Assembly (NCBI GenBank): GCA_006176705.1
Contig: QRFJ01004311.1
Location: forward strand, 170,001 to 234,000
Origin: Cocos nucifera
Lineage: Eukaryota > Streptophyta > Magnoliopsida > Arecales > Arecaceae
Length of the DNA stretch: 64,000 nucleotides
Reading direction: 5' to 3'
Shown: piece after piece, positions 11,166-20,810 of the stretch
How positions within the stretch are numbered: position 1 is the stretch's first letter
Layout: every line of letters begins with the position of its first letter
Translations under genes and position numbers: made by a program
The notes under the pieces: generated by a model
Seen by the model: only the letters and a program-made list of their open reading frames with translations
Told to the model about the DNA's origin: nothing
The model's database searches: none

Positions 11166-11985
11166 CTATGGAGCAAGATGCCTCAACATTTTAGCTTCAT
11201 CCTGATTAGTTGGGAGAGTGTCAACTTGCAAGTAACGTAGGATAGGATCTATCCAACTTGGCTCTGGATCTGCTTGCATTATAGGAGCCTCTTCGATGCT
11301 CGGCTTCTTCAAAACTTTCAGGTATGAGCTTCTTTTTAGGTCAGCTGCTCCAAGAGTTGCAAGGTTAGACAAAAGGTCAGCTCGTATATTCTCTGCCTTG
11401 GATACTTATTGAACATCTACCATGGAGAAGTTAGAAGCTAAATTTTTGACCTTCTGCAAATATTTTATCATATTCGATTTCCGAACTTCATATTCTTTTT
11501 GGACCTGACCGATGATCAATTATGAGTCACTATGAACTCTAAGATGCCGAACTCCCATTTCTTTCACCATCTAAAGATCTGGTATCAGTGCTTCATACTC
11601 GTTTTCATTATTGGAGGCTGAAAAATTAAAATAAAGAGCGTATTCCGCTACCACTCCCTCCGGGCTAGTTAAGATCAGCCCAGCTTCTGCACCTATAGTA
11701 TTTGAAGATCCATCAATATGTATAATCCAGCATTCATTGGTTGAAGGAGCTACTGCATCACTTGATTCTTTATCCAAAATTGTGCACTCTAGGATAAACT
11801 CTACCAATGCTTGAGTTTTGATGGATGGCCTTGGTAGATATTTGATGTCAAATTCTCCCAACTTAATAGCCCATTTAGCTAATCGTCCCAAAGTATCCAA
11901 ATGATATAGCACTGACCTGATAGGTTGGTCGATAAGAACAGCAATGGTGTGTGCTTGAAAGTATAGACGTAGCTTCTTCACGGAT
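11166..11985 (-). pseudogene. RNase H end plus second (archaeal-type) RNase H of Tat element
   Basis: An open segment (11981-11571) starts in the end of the RT-linked RNase H: LRLYFQAHTIAVLIDQP, LAKWAIKLGEFDIKYLPRP. It runs into a second RNase H beginning WIIHIDGSSN and NENEYEALI, which carry catalytic Asp and Glu positions. After a stop it continues as VKEMGVRHLRVHSDS to about 11166. The duplicated RNase H is the main reason for assigning the Tat lineage. Confidence 0.85.
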
Positions 11986-13129
11986 ATTAAAAAGGCATAA
12001 ATGATATTTTTTAGCTTCGTATACTTGATCTTGGCATCATAAAGTATCTAATTTACATAATAGATCGGCTTTTGTATCTTGGCTTCTTGTCGAACGAGAA
12101 CTGAGTTATTTATCGAAGAAGAGACAACAAAATATAAGTACAATACCTCTCCAGGTTCTAGCTTGCTTAAAAGGGGTGGAGAGCTGAGGTATCTCTTCAG
12201 ATCATCGAAAGCTACATGGCATTCATCCGACCATTGAAAATTCTTTGGCTGCTCGAGAACTTTGAAAAATGGAAGGCTCTTCTCTGTCGATCTTGAAAGA
12301 AACCTATTTAAAGCTACGATTCTTTCAGTGAGCCGCTGAACCTCTTTAATCATCTTCGGAGGTTTCATCTCCTGAAGAGCTTGAATTTTCTCCGGATTGG
12401 CTTTGATTCCGTGTTGCGATACTATGAAGTCGAGAAATTTTCTAGAGGTAACACCAAATGCACACTTGTCTGGATTGAGTTTTATCTAAAAGCCCATAAT
12501 GTAGAAAATATTTCTTATAGATCGATAATATGATACTTGGCAGTCCTGCTCTTGATAAGCATATCATCCATATACACCTTCATGTTTCAGTCGATCTATT
12601 CTTTAAAAAGCTTGTTTACAAATTTTTGGTACGTCGCTCCCATATTTTTTAGACCGAACGACATAATCTTATAATAGAAAAGATCTTTTTTAGTTACAAA
12701 AAATATTTTCTCCTCATCCTTGGATGCCATTTGGATCTGATTGTATCTCAAGAAAGCATCCATGAATGATCAGAGTTGATGTTCCAAAGTTGCATCCATC
12801 AGTTGATCTATACAAGGAAGAAGATAGCTATCCTTCGGGCATGCCTTGTTGAGGTCGGTATAATCGATGTATGCATGCCATTTTTCACTAGCTTTTTTGA
12901 TAAGGACGACATTAGCCAGCCACTTCAAGTAATAGACTTCTCGGATGAAACCGGCCTTCAGGAGTTTATCAACCTCTTCCTATATTGTCTTCTGTCATTC
13001 AGGAGCGAAGCTTTGTTTCTTTTGCTTGATTAGATGGTGGTTCAGATCCACATTAAGTCAATGAACCATGACTTGTGGGTCGATATTGGGCATATCGAAA
13101 GCCGACCAAGCAAATACATCAGCATTGGC
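11986..13129 (-). pseudogene. Reverse transcriptase of Tat element, with stops
   Basis: Minus-strand reading gives FIREVYYLKWLANVVLIKK, WHAYIDYTDLNKACPKDSY, then MDAFLRYNQIQMA (the first catalytic Asp), FGLKNMGATYQKFVN, and KVYMDDMLIKS. The YMDD box is encoded at about 12563-12574. The segment 12368-12048 is open (thumb/connection region, IVALNRFLSRSTEKSLPFF). Stops occur in several places. The family copies retrotransposon RNA into DNA. Confidence 0.88.
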
Positions 13130-13547
13130 TCATAGGAATGAGATAAGGTGGTGACGATCCTCTTCGCACAAATTTGAGCCGATCTTTATAACTTTATTTA
13201 AATCATCTTTGATCGGTATCGAGATTAATTCTTCCACTAGGTTGTCCCTTTGCTCAATCAACTCATCTCGTACATCAAGCTCATTGATAGGTTGTTCCTC
13301 AGCTGCCACTCCACGTAGGATTGCCATATAGCATTCCTTTGCAATTGATTGGTTTCCTCGGAGTTCACCGATCCCATTAGGGGTCACGAACTTAACTTTT
13401 AAATGATAAATCAACACTATAGCTTGGAGGGCATTCAGTCCTAACTGACCTAGGATAACATTATAAACGGATGGGCTATTTACCATAAAGTAAGTTATTT
13501 CAACTATGGCTTGCTTCGGGACCTGCCCGACTTTTGTTATTAATAAG
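13130..13547 (-). pseudogene. Protease, C-terminal part, cut by nested insertion
   Basis: Minus-strand sequence from 13547 reads LLITKVGQVPKQAIVEITY, then SPSVYNVILGQLGLNALQA and FVTPNGIGELRGNQSIAKE. This is the C-terminal half of the gypsy aspartic protease and the linker to RT. Its N-terminal half is at 16911-17211, across the nested element. Confidence 0.85.
13543..13547. repeat. Target-site duplication (left) of nested element
   Basis: ATAAG stands immediately before the LTR. The partner at 16911-16915 is ACAAG, one base different, as expected for an ageing 5-bp duplication. Confidence 0.7.
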
Positions 13548-15245
13548 TGTTAGGATAGATCCGTCAACTACAAAATAGGATCATCCATCCAAGATCATCT
13601 ATAGGAGATATGACACCATATGTTGTTATAGAAAGATAGAAGAAGATAAACAAACACAACTATATACGTGGTTCGATCCAAATGTCTACATCCATAGGAT
13701 ATGCAATGCTTCACTACCGAGAAAGAATAATAGAGAAGATACAATCTCAACTCACCAACCCTCTCTCTCAATCCAGAAGCATTTATCCATACAATGCTCT
13801 CAAAGTAATCCCAAGAAGATCCTCCTCATAGATTTACTGGTCCAGGATTCTTGACATCCCTAGATACTCTGTGAGACTCTCGGTCTCTACATCAAGCTCC
13901 AACCTCTATCCTTAGGAAACCCCACTATTTTAGGACACTCCCAGCTTTCTTAATGCTCTTGGTGCATCCTGAGACCCCTAGCTCTTCCTGAGATCTAGTG
14001 CTCGATCTTTTTGAGAAGCTTCTGACACTCTCTACTGAGATATCCTCCTCGATTGTGGCATCGTCGAGCCTCTCTCAGCTCCTGTGCCTCTAGAAAGGGA
14101 CTACTGCAGCACTCCAGTGCTTTTTATCTCGTCTCTGCATTATCTGAGAGATTTTTCTTAAGATTTTCTACCTCTACATCAAGCCCCAGCCTCTATCCTT
14201 ACACAATTCCATCATTTCAGGACACTCCAAGCTTCCTTGATGCTCTTGGCGCATCTTGAGACCCCTGACTCTTCCTGAGACCTAGCGCTTGATCTCCTTG
14301 AGAAGCTCCTGCACTCTCTGCTGAGATACCTTAGTTGCTGCACCATCGAGTCTCTATCAGCCCTCGTGCCTTCAGAAAGGTGCTACTGCAGCACTCCAAT
14401 GCTCCCTGTCTTGTCTCTACGTCATCTGAGAGATTTTTTCTGAGACTCTCTACCTCTATATCAAGCCCCAGCCTCTCCTTAGGCAACCCCATCATTTTAC
14501 TACACTTCCAACTTTTTTGATGCTCCCGACGCTTCCTGAGACCCCTGGCTCTCCTTGAGACCTGATGCTTGATCTTTCTGAGAAGCTCCTGGCACTCTCT
14601 ACTGAGATATCCTTCTCGACTGCTATACCGCCGAGCCTCTCTCAACCCTCGTGCCTTTAGAGAGATGCTACTGCAGTACTTCAGTACTTTCTACCTTATC
14701 TCTATGCCATTTGAGAGATTGTTTCTAAGACTCTCTTACTTCTTAGGTCATCAGGCCTTCTTATAAGTCCTAATCATCCTAATAGCCATTCGATCAGCTT
14801 TCGCATGCTCTCCTGACCATTGGATAGCATAATAGCTCCATAGACCCCATGAATAGACCTGATTTATGAGTTAGGAACTATAGACCCCATGAAAAGACTT
14901 TCACTCGCATGCTCGTGTGCTATTCGCCATTGTGCTGTTTGCCTCCATCGAGCCGGCTCCATCAGAAGTCGAGCTAGCTGGACTGCATTTCATCCGAGCA
15001 TTGCTTCCTATCTGCCTGAGAGAGCTGGCTCAAAGCATTTCTATCTGACTGAGAGAGCTAGCTCAAAGTTTGTGTACTTGAGAGAGCTGGCTCGAATTCG
15101 CTTTGAGCCAGCTTGATTTCATCTCGAGTCGGCTTGGCTGCGTATCCGATCCAACCCGACTATATGTTAGCTGATCTTTCTCATGGCTCATAAATCTCAT
15201 TTTTGGTTTATTGTGAATCGAATCTCGAGATGCCAAATTCTAATA
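13548..15245 (-). repeat. 3' LTR of nested element (1698 bp)
   Basis: It starts TGTTAGGATAGATCC and ends in a mutated CTAATA. It contains three copies of an internal unit of about 285 bp, recognisable by TACATCAAGCCCCAGCCTCT near 13890, 14173 and 14456. It also has an extra run of GAGAGAGCTGGCTC motifs (about 15018-15096) that is shorter in the other LTR. Confidence 0.85.
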
Positions 15246-15540
15246 ATCTTCATCTTGACTCGATATTTGGCTCCACCTCAAATTCAAGAGCTTCCTATAT
15301 GATACCGCCCCCATCTCATGAGGTTACCGTCTGCTGCTCATAGATCGGCAAATATGAGAGTCGAGCCAGATTGCTCGATTACAAATTAAGTCTCATGCTC
15401 GATCCATCTCCACCTGGAGCTCCACCTAGCACTGAGCTCCATCTGGCTTCTTCTTGTACATGAGAGCATCCACCTTGATTGTGCCTTTCTTTTAACTTGA
15501 TCACCACCACAGCAACTCCTGGTACAACTTGACTCTTCTT

Positions 15541-15553
15541 GGCTTTGATACCA
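15541..15553 (-). other. Primer binding site of nested element
   Basis: The reverse complement reads TGGTATCAAAGCC, one base off the usual TGGTATCAGAGC complementary to initiator tRNA-Met, and it directly adjoins the 5' LTR. Confidence 0.8.
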
Positions 15554-15554
15554 C

Positions 15555-16910
15555 TATTAGGATAGATCCATTAATTATGAAACATGGATCATCCACCTAA
15601 GATCACCTGTAGGAGATATGGCACCATATGTTGCTATGGATAGATAGAAGAAGACAAACAAATATAATCATATACGTAGTTTGGTCCAAGTGCCTACATC
15701 CACAGGACATGCAATGCTTCACTACCAAGAAAGAACAATATAGGAGATACAATCTCAACTCACCAACCCTCTCTCTCAATCCAGAAGCACTCATCCATAC
15801 AATACTCTCAAAGTAATCCTAAGAAGATCGTCCTCACAAATCTACTGGTCTAGGATCCTTGACATCTCTGGATACTCCGTGACACTCTCAGCCTCTACAT
15901 CAAGTCTCAGCCTCTGTCCTTAGGCAACTCCATCGTTTTAGGATACTCCTAGCTTTCTTGATGCTCTTGGCGTGTCATGAGATCCCTGACTCTTCCTGAG
16001 ACCTAGCACTAGGTCTTCCTGAGAAGCTTCTGATACTATCTACTGAGATACCCTTCTCAGCTATTGTACCATCGAGCCTCTCTCAGCCTTCGTACCTTCA
16101 AGGAGGCACTACTATAGTACTCTAGCACTCTCTGCCTCATCTCTACGCCATCTGAGAGGTTTTTCTCGAGACTCTCTGCTTCTACATCAAGCCCCAGCCT
16201 CTGTCCTTAGGCAACCCCCTCATTTTAGGATACTTTCAGCTTTCTTGATGCTCCTGGCACTTCCTGAGATCTCTGGCTCTCCTTGAGATATGATGCTCGA
16301 TCTCTCTGAGAAGTTTTTGGCACTCTCTGTTGAGATACCCTCCTCAGCTACTGCACTGTCGAGCCTCTCTCAACCCCCATGCCTTCAGGAAGGTGCTACT
16401 ATAGTACTTTAGCGCTCCCTGCCTCATCTTTGTGCTACCTGAGAGATTTTTCCCGAGACTCTCTTACTTCTTAGGTTGTCAAGCCTTCTTATAAGTTCTA
16501 ATCATTCCAATAGCCATCCAATCAACTCCCGTATGCTCTCCTGATCGTTGGATAGCACAATAGCTCCATAGACCCATGAATAGATCTGGTCTATGAGTTA
16601 GGGATTATAGATTCTATCAAAAGACTTCAACTTGCATGCCCGTGTGTTGTTCGCCATCGTGTTGTTCGCCTCCATCAACCTGGCTCCTTCAGAAGCCGAG
16701 CTGGCTTGACTGCATTTCACCCAAGCACTACTTTCTATCTACCTAAAAGAGCTGGCTTGAATTCACTTCGAATCGGCTCGGTCTCATCCCGAGCCAACTC
16801 GACTGTGTATCCAAGCCAGTATGACTGTATGTGGACTAATCTTTCTCATGGCTCTTGAATCTCATTCTTGATTTATTATGGATCGAATTTCAAGATGTTA
16901 GATTCCAACA
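15555..16910 (-). repeat. 5' LTR of nested element (1356 bp)
   Basis: Homologous to 13548-15245 along its length, but with two rather than three of the ~285-bp internal units (near 15893 and 16182) and a shortened GAGCTGGCT run near 16750. It ends GATTCCAACA at 16910. Confidence 0.85.
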
Positions 16911-17211
16911 ACAAGATTGTTTCTTCTATCGGCACTGTACTGCCAAAGAATCCAATCAGAGGCACATTCCTCTTCATCAACTGTCCATGATCCAAACTCA
17001 TCCGAACAAAGGCATTATAAAATAAGATGTCAACTGAACTTTTATTATCAATAAGAATCCGATGTACATCATAGTTTGAAATGTTCAGAGCAACAACTAC
17101 AGGATCATCGTGTGGCTGACTTATTCCTTGTAGATCATCCATGGTGAAGGTGATTTCATCATCGATCTTTCTCTTCTTTGACCCTTCCATACTAGGTCGG
17201 CTATGCTCCAA
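16911..17211 (-). pseudogene. Protease, N-terminal part, of Tat element
   Basis: Minus strand: DEITFTMDDLQGISQPHDD, ALNISNYDVHRILIDNKSS, VDILFYNAFVRMSLD and PLIGFFGSTVPIEETI. The active-site triplet is changed: the family has Asp-Thr/Ser-Gly or a DxGSS form, while here it reads DNKSS, with Lys where Gly is usual. The segment runs straight into the nested element at 16910 and resumes at 13547. Confidence 0.85.
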
Positions 17212-17280
17212 GGTATCTCCATCGAGGTGCCCCCCCAGCGATCATTCTGATTTCACTTGCCACTGGCTGTTCTATATGAG

Positions 17281-18769
17281 GATCTTTCTATCTAGATTGT
17301 TCGTAGCACAAGTTTGGTAGAATTCTTTGCTTGTCGATGTAATGTTGAAGTCATCCTCGTTGGATCAAGGTTGTCTCTTTTTTGAGCTGCCAACATTTCT
17401 CGATGTCGTATCCATGGTCTCGATGATATCTGTAATATTTTCTTGAATTTCTAACTCAAGCAGGGGTCACCATCTTCTTTGGCCATGGCATTTTCTCTTG
17501 TCGTTTGATCTCCATCAGAATCTAGGCTCGAGGAGTGTTAAGGGGAGTATAGTAATGAAACCTTCGAGGTGGGGTCCTAGATTGGCGCTAAGGTTTGGGA
17601 GATATAGCTCAGCCACTCTGAGATGGGGTACGTGAGCGATGAGGCCATGGCTCCCTCAGTCGATGTTGCACATGTTGGTAGTCTTTTTTCTTCTCCTGCT
17701 TCTGGCCTGGTTGTGATCCACTATCAAGGTTGCCTCCTTGCTAGTCCCAGGCTTCCTCAGCTTGGGCATACCTTTCTGCCCATTCTAGCATTTTGGTGAA
17801 ATCCTTGGGGTAATCTAGGTTAAGGGAGAATAGAAAGTCATTCTAGATGAGTCCGACCTTGAGCACCATCATGGCAACCGATTGATCCAAGTTTCGGACC
17901 TTCTGGGTGGCAGCGTTGAAGCGGTTGATGTATTTTCGAAGAGGCTCATTCTCCTGCTATTTGACACTTATAAGAAAGTCCGAATTATGGTGTTGTCGAC
18001 GACTGCTGACAAAATAAGCAATAAACAGGTGGCTCAACTAATAAAAGAAATCCACAGAGCCTGGCTTCAGATTCGAGTACCAATGTTGAGCTGCCTTCCT
18101 CAAAGTCGAAGAAAAAACCTAGCATAAGATTGCATCGCTAGCTCCTTGCAGGTGCATGAGGGTTCGAAAGTTATCCAAATGATCTATAGGGTCGACTGTT
18201 CCATCATAAGGCTCCATCTGAGAAATTTTAAACTGAGGTGATAGAGCTTCATTCATGATTTTTTTGATGAACGGAGGATCAATGTTGAACCTTAGGTCAT
18301 CCTCTTGTTGCTTTGGTGCCTGTAACACATCTATGTGCTATTGCATCTCCTGGAGCCTTTTCTCCATGCTATCTTCTTGGATAGCTCGGCACCGAGGAGT
18401 TAAATAGCTCGAATTCGAGTCTCTTTTAGAGACAGGGGTAGGAGAATGCCCAAGTCTTCAATGAGATGGGCTGATAGATCGGCTGTGATGACTTGCTTCG
18501 ACCCTCGGACTCCTAGGATGCCGTTCTTTCGACCTTCTAGGGGCCGATCTTGAAGTTTCGTTAGCTGGACAAGGTTCACTGGCCTGCTGTATCCTCATTA
18601 CTACGGTCGAGAGTGCTTGCACCTATTGGACAAGAGTATTATATTACTCTTGTGAGATCGCCGGGGCTACTGGTGGATTCTCTTGAACCGGAGATGATGC
18701 ATTGGTTGGCTGAGCGTTGCTGGTTCATCGACTGCTAGAATGTTGAGATGCTCTCCTCCGAGTTTTCAT
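17281..18769 (-). pseudogene. Gag of Tat element, with stops
   Basis: The start is read at the ATG on the minus strand at 18769 (Met-Lys-Thr-Arg-Arg). A Ser/Arg-rich N-terminus is followed by the capsid-like core: RFNIDPPFIKKIMNEALS, then MEPYDGTVDPIDHLDNFRT, LMHLQGASDAILC (open segment 18328-18119), LRKAAQHWYSNLKPGS and RNLDQSVAMMVLKVGL. Near 17420 there is a CCHC-like knuckle remnant, YRYHRDHGYDIEKCWQLK. Multiple stops, the earliest within about 20 codons, show it is dead. Gag normally forms the particle that packages element RNA. Confidence 0.85.
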
Positions 18770-18831
18770 GATATCTGAAGACGAGCTTTCTCCTCTAAAA
18801 AATTGGGCTTCAAAATTTATCGAGGACCCTT

Positions 18832-18844
18832 CCTCTAGTGCCAA
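18832..18844 (-). other. Primer binding site of Tat element
   Basis: The reverse complement reads TTGGCACTAGAGG, placed directly between the LTR edge (18846) and gag. It resembles the TTGGCGCTAGAGG site common in Tat elements, with one C-to-T type change. Confidence 0.65.
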
Positions 18845-18845
18845 G

Positions 18846-18868
18846 TATTGCTCCTGAATCTCTCTCTC
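18846..18868 (-). repeat. Truncated 5' LTR remnant of Tat element
   Basis: TATTGCTCCTGAATC matches the LTR edge at 5494, then runs into a (TC)n tract and unrelated AT-rich sequence. Almost the whole 5' LTR is therefore missing. Confidence 0.5.
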
Positions 18869-20810
18869 TCTCTATATATAAAGATAAACTGGGCTCCGAT
18901 CGATTGGAGCTCAGTTTCTATCCGATCAATTTTTCGATCATTAGATCAGCACGTATCTCTATGCCAAAAAAATAGGTGTGCCTTCAAGCTGAAAGAAAAT
19001 AGGCGTTAGGGGCACCCCTAAAAAAAAAAATGCTGGGCATCTTGAAGGTGCCTTTAGAAAAAAAAAATCTTTTAGGAAAAAAAAGTTTGAATATGAAAAA
19101 AAATTTGAAAAAAAATCAAAAAAAAAGAAAAAAAAAGGGGGAAGAAGGAAGAAGGCGCCTTCTTCCCTCTTCCGTTCTCTTTTTCTTTAAAGATTTTTTT
19201 AATTTTTTTTTTGAATTTATGTCAGTTTTTTTTTTTAGATTTTTTTCTAAAATTTTTTTTAGATAGCAAGCTTTTTTTTTTCAAATTTTTTAGATATAGA
19301 TACGTATTTTTTTAGTTAATATATTTTTTGAGGTATATGTTCGAAGATGCATATTGATTGAATGATTAAAAATTTAGTTGAATATAAGTTGATTGGGCTT
19401 CGGTTAATTAGGGTCTAATTTATTTTTTTATATATAATTTAATTTGTACAATAATTATAACTATAGAACGGCTGGAAAAGCCATTGGCAAGGACCTTCTC
19501 GATGATCCGGACTTTGGTCGCTGCTAACCCAGTTGTCTCCTTCAAAACAGTGCTGTACTTCTGGATGACCCCACGGTACGCTAAACCATCACCTATGATG
19601 TCATCATCGGGTGGTGGGTGCCGTCGGCTGCCGATCGATCGGCAAAACATGTTCTGAGGTACGATGTCATCTAATAGCAGATGCATATAACAAAATATAA
19701 TTGACTCATAAAAAAAATAATATTATATATATATATATATATATGCCTGCATGTACATACATTTTATAAATTGATCATATATTTTATATAAAATTTTTAA
19801 AAAAATAAAAAATAAAAAAAATCATATAAAAAAAATAATTATGATCTATATTTTTTCTTTTTAATGATTTACATATTCTATATTTTTTTCTTTTTCTCTC
19901 ACATTAGTAACCTCTCTTCCTCTCTCTTCTTCTTTCTTTTTTTTAAAATTATTTTTTTATTTATTTTTAATATTATACCTTAATTCCATCCATTCATTTA
20001 TTATATTTAAATCTTATATTAATTTACTTATTTTATATCCTATAATAACTATATCAAAAGATGAAAAAAATAATTATTGTACATTTTTTTTTTCTTTAAT
20101 AACTCATGTATCTTATCTCTCTCTCCTCTTCTCTCACCACTTTGACTTTTTTTTCATTCTTTCTCATTTTTCATTCATTATTTTTCTATTTATCCTTTAA
20201 TACCTTATCCTAACCCATGATTCCCATCCCATCCATTATATTTAAACCATACATTTTATTTATTTTTTATATCTTAATTAATTCAGATATAATAAAAAAT
20301 CATATGTCCTTCCTATCTTCCTTCTTAATCTAAATTAGGTACATCTCTTAGCTTTTTTTCAATATATTTTTAAATTTTTTATTTTTTAACTCCCATTAAA
20401 TATATGATTAAAATAATTTTTATTTAGCTATTATAATTTTAATATTTAATAAAATATTATATTTTATCATAGTACTTTTTTTATAATATTTTATTATAAA
20501 AATATTTAAGATATTATATGTTATTATTTTTTATATATTTTATTTTTTTAAATATTTATTATTATTATTATTAAATTTTTTATTTCTTTATTTTTTTATT
20601 ATATTTAATTTATAAAATAAAATTTTTGGGTTGGTACGATCACCAACTTCATTAATGGAGGGGTTGAGTTCCTATCAAAAAAGAAAACAAAAAAAATGGA
20701 GGGGTTGAGTGTGGCATGGGGTAGGACCGTAGGGTGGCAGACCGCACGGGCTTCCATGAAAGATATTGTGATATGCTGGGAGTGAAATGACACTGCTACG
20801 TACGGAGATA
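18869..20810. other. AT-rich low-complexity intergenic DNA
   Basis: Long A and T runs, a (TA)n tract at about 19724-19744, and only one GC-balanced island (19465-19686, listed separately). A short GGGGTTGAG-containing segment repeats at about 20656 and 20700. No gene is supported; the ORF at 19030-19266 is an artefact of A and T runs. Confidence 0.6.
19420..19686 (-). pseudogene. Possible captured coding fragment, unidentified
   Basis: An 88-codon open frame on the minus strand lies in a GC-balanced island surrounded by AT-rich DNA. Its middle part reads like real protein: RRHPPPDDDIIGDGLAYRG, then VIQKYSTVLKETTGLAATK and VRIIEKVLANGFSSRS, while the ends are AT-rich and protein-unlike. I could not assign a family. 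It may be an exon fragment of a host gene carried here by a transposon, or chance. Confidence 0.35.

Larger units (their letters stand above)
13548..16910 (-). mobile_element. Nested non-autonomous LTR retrotransposon (long LTRs, 309-bp interior)
   Basis: Two long direct repeats (13548-15245 and 15555-16910), bounded by TGTTAGG or TATTAGG and by CCAACA or CTAATA, flank only 309 bp. Next to the right repeat the minus strand reads TGGTATCAAAGCC, an initiator-methionine tRNA primer site, so the element points to the minus strand. No gag or pol is present and the short ORFs are spurious. The flanking 5-bp duplication (ATAAG/ACAAG) marks insertion into the Tat protease. The interior is as short as in TRIM elements, but the LTRs are far longer. 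Confidence 0.88.
5494..18868 (-). mobile_element. Ty3/gypsy retrotransposon, Tat lineage, degenerate
   Basis: The element is read on the minus strand from high to low coordinates: PBS (18832-18844), gag, protease, reverse transcriptase, RNase H, a second RNase H, integrase (ends 10019), tandem repeats (9188-9945), an antisense ORF on the plus strand (from 6818), then the 3' LTR (from 5494). A second RNase H after the normal one, and an antisense ORF between integrase and the 3' LTR, are known marks of the Tat lineage (Grande/Retand/RIRE2-like). All ORFs carry stops and frameshifts, so it cannot act on its own. A foreign element (13548-16910) sits inside the protease. The 5' LTR at the right is reduced to about 20 bp, so the element is truncated and no target-site duplication can be matched. 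Confidence 0.85.
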
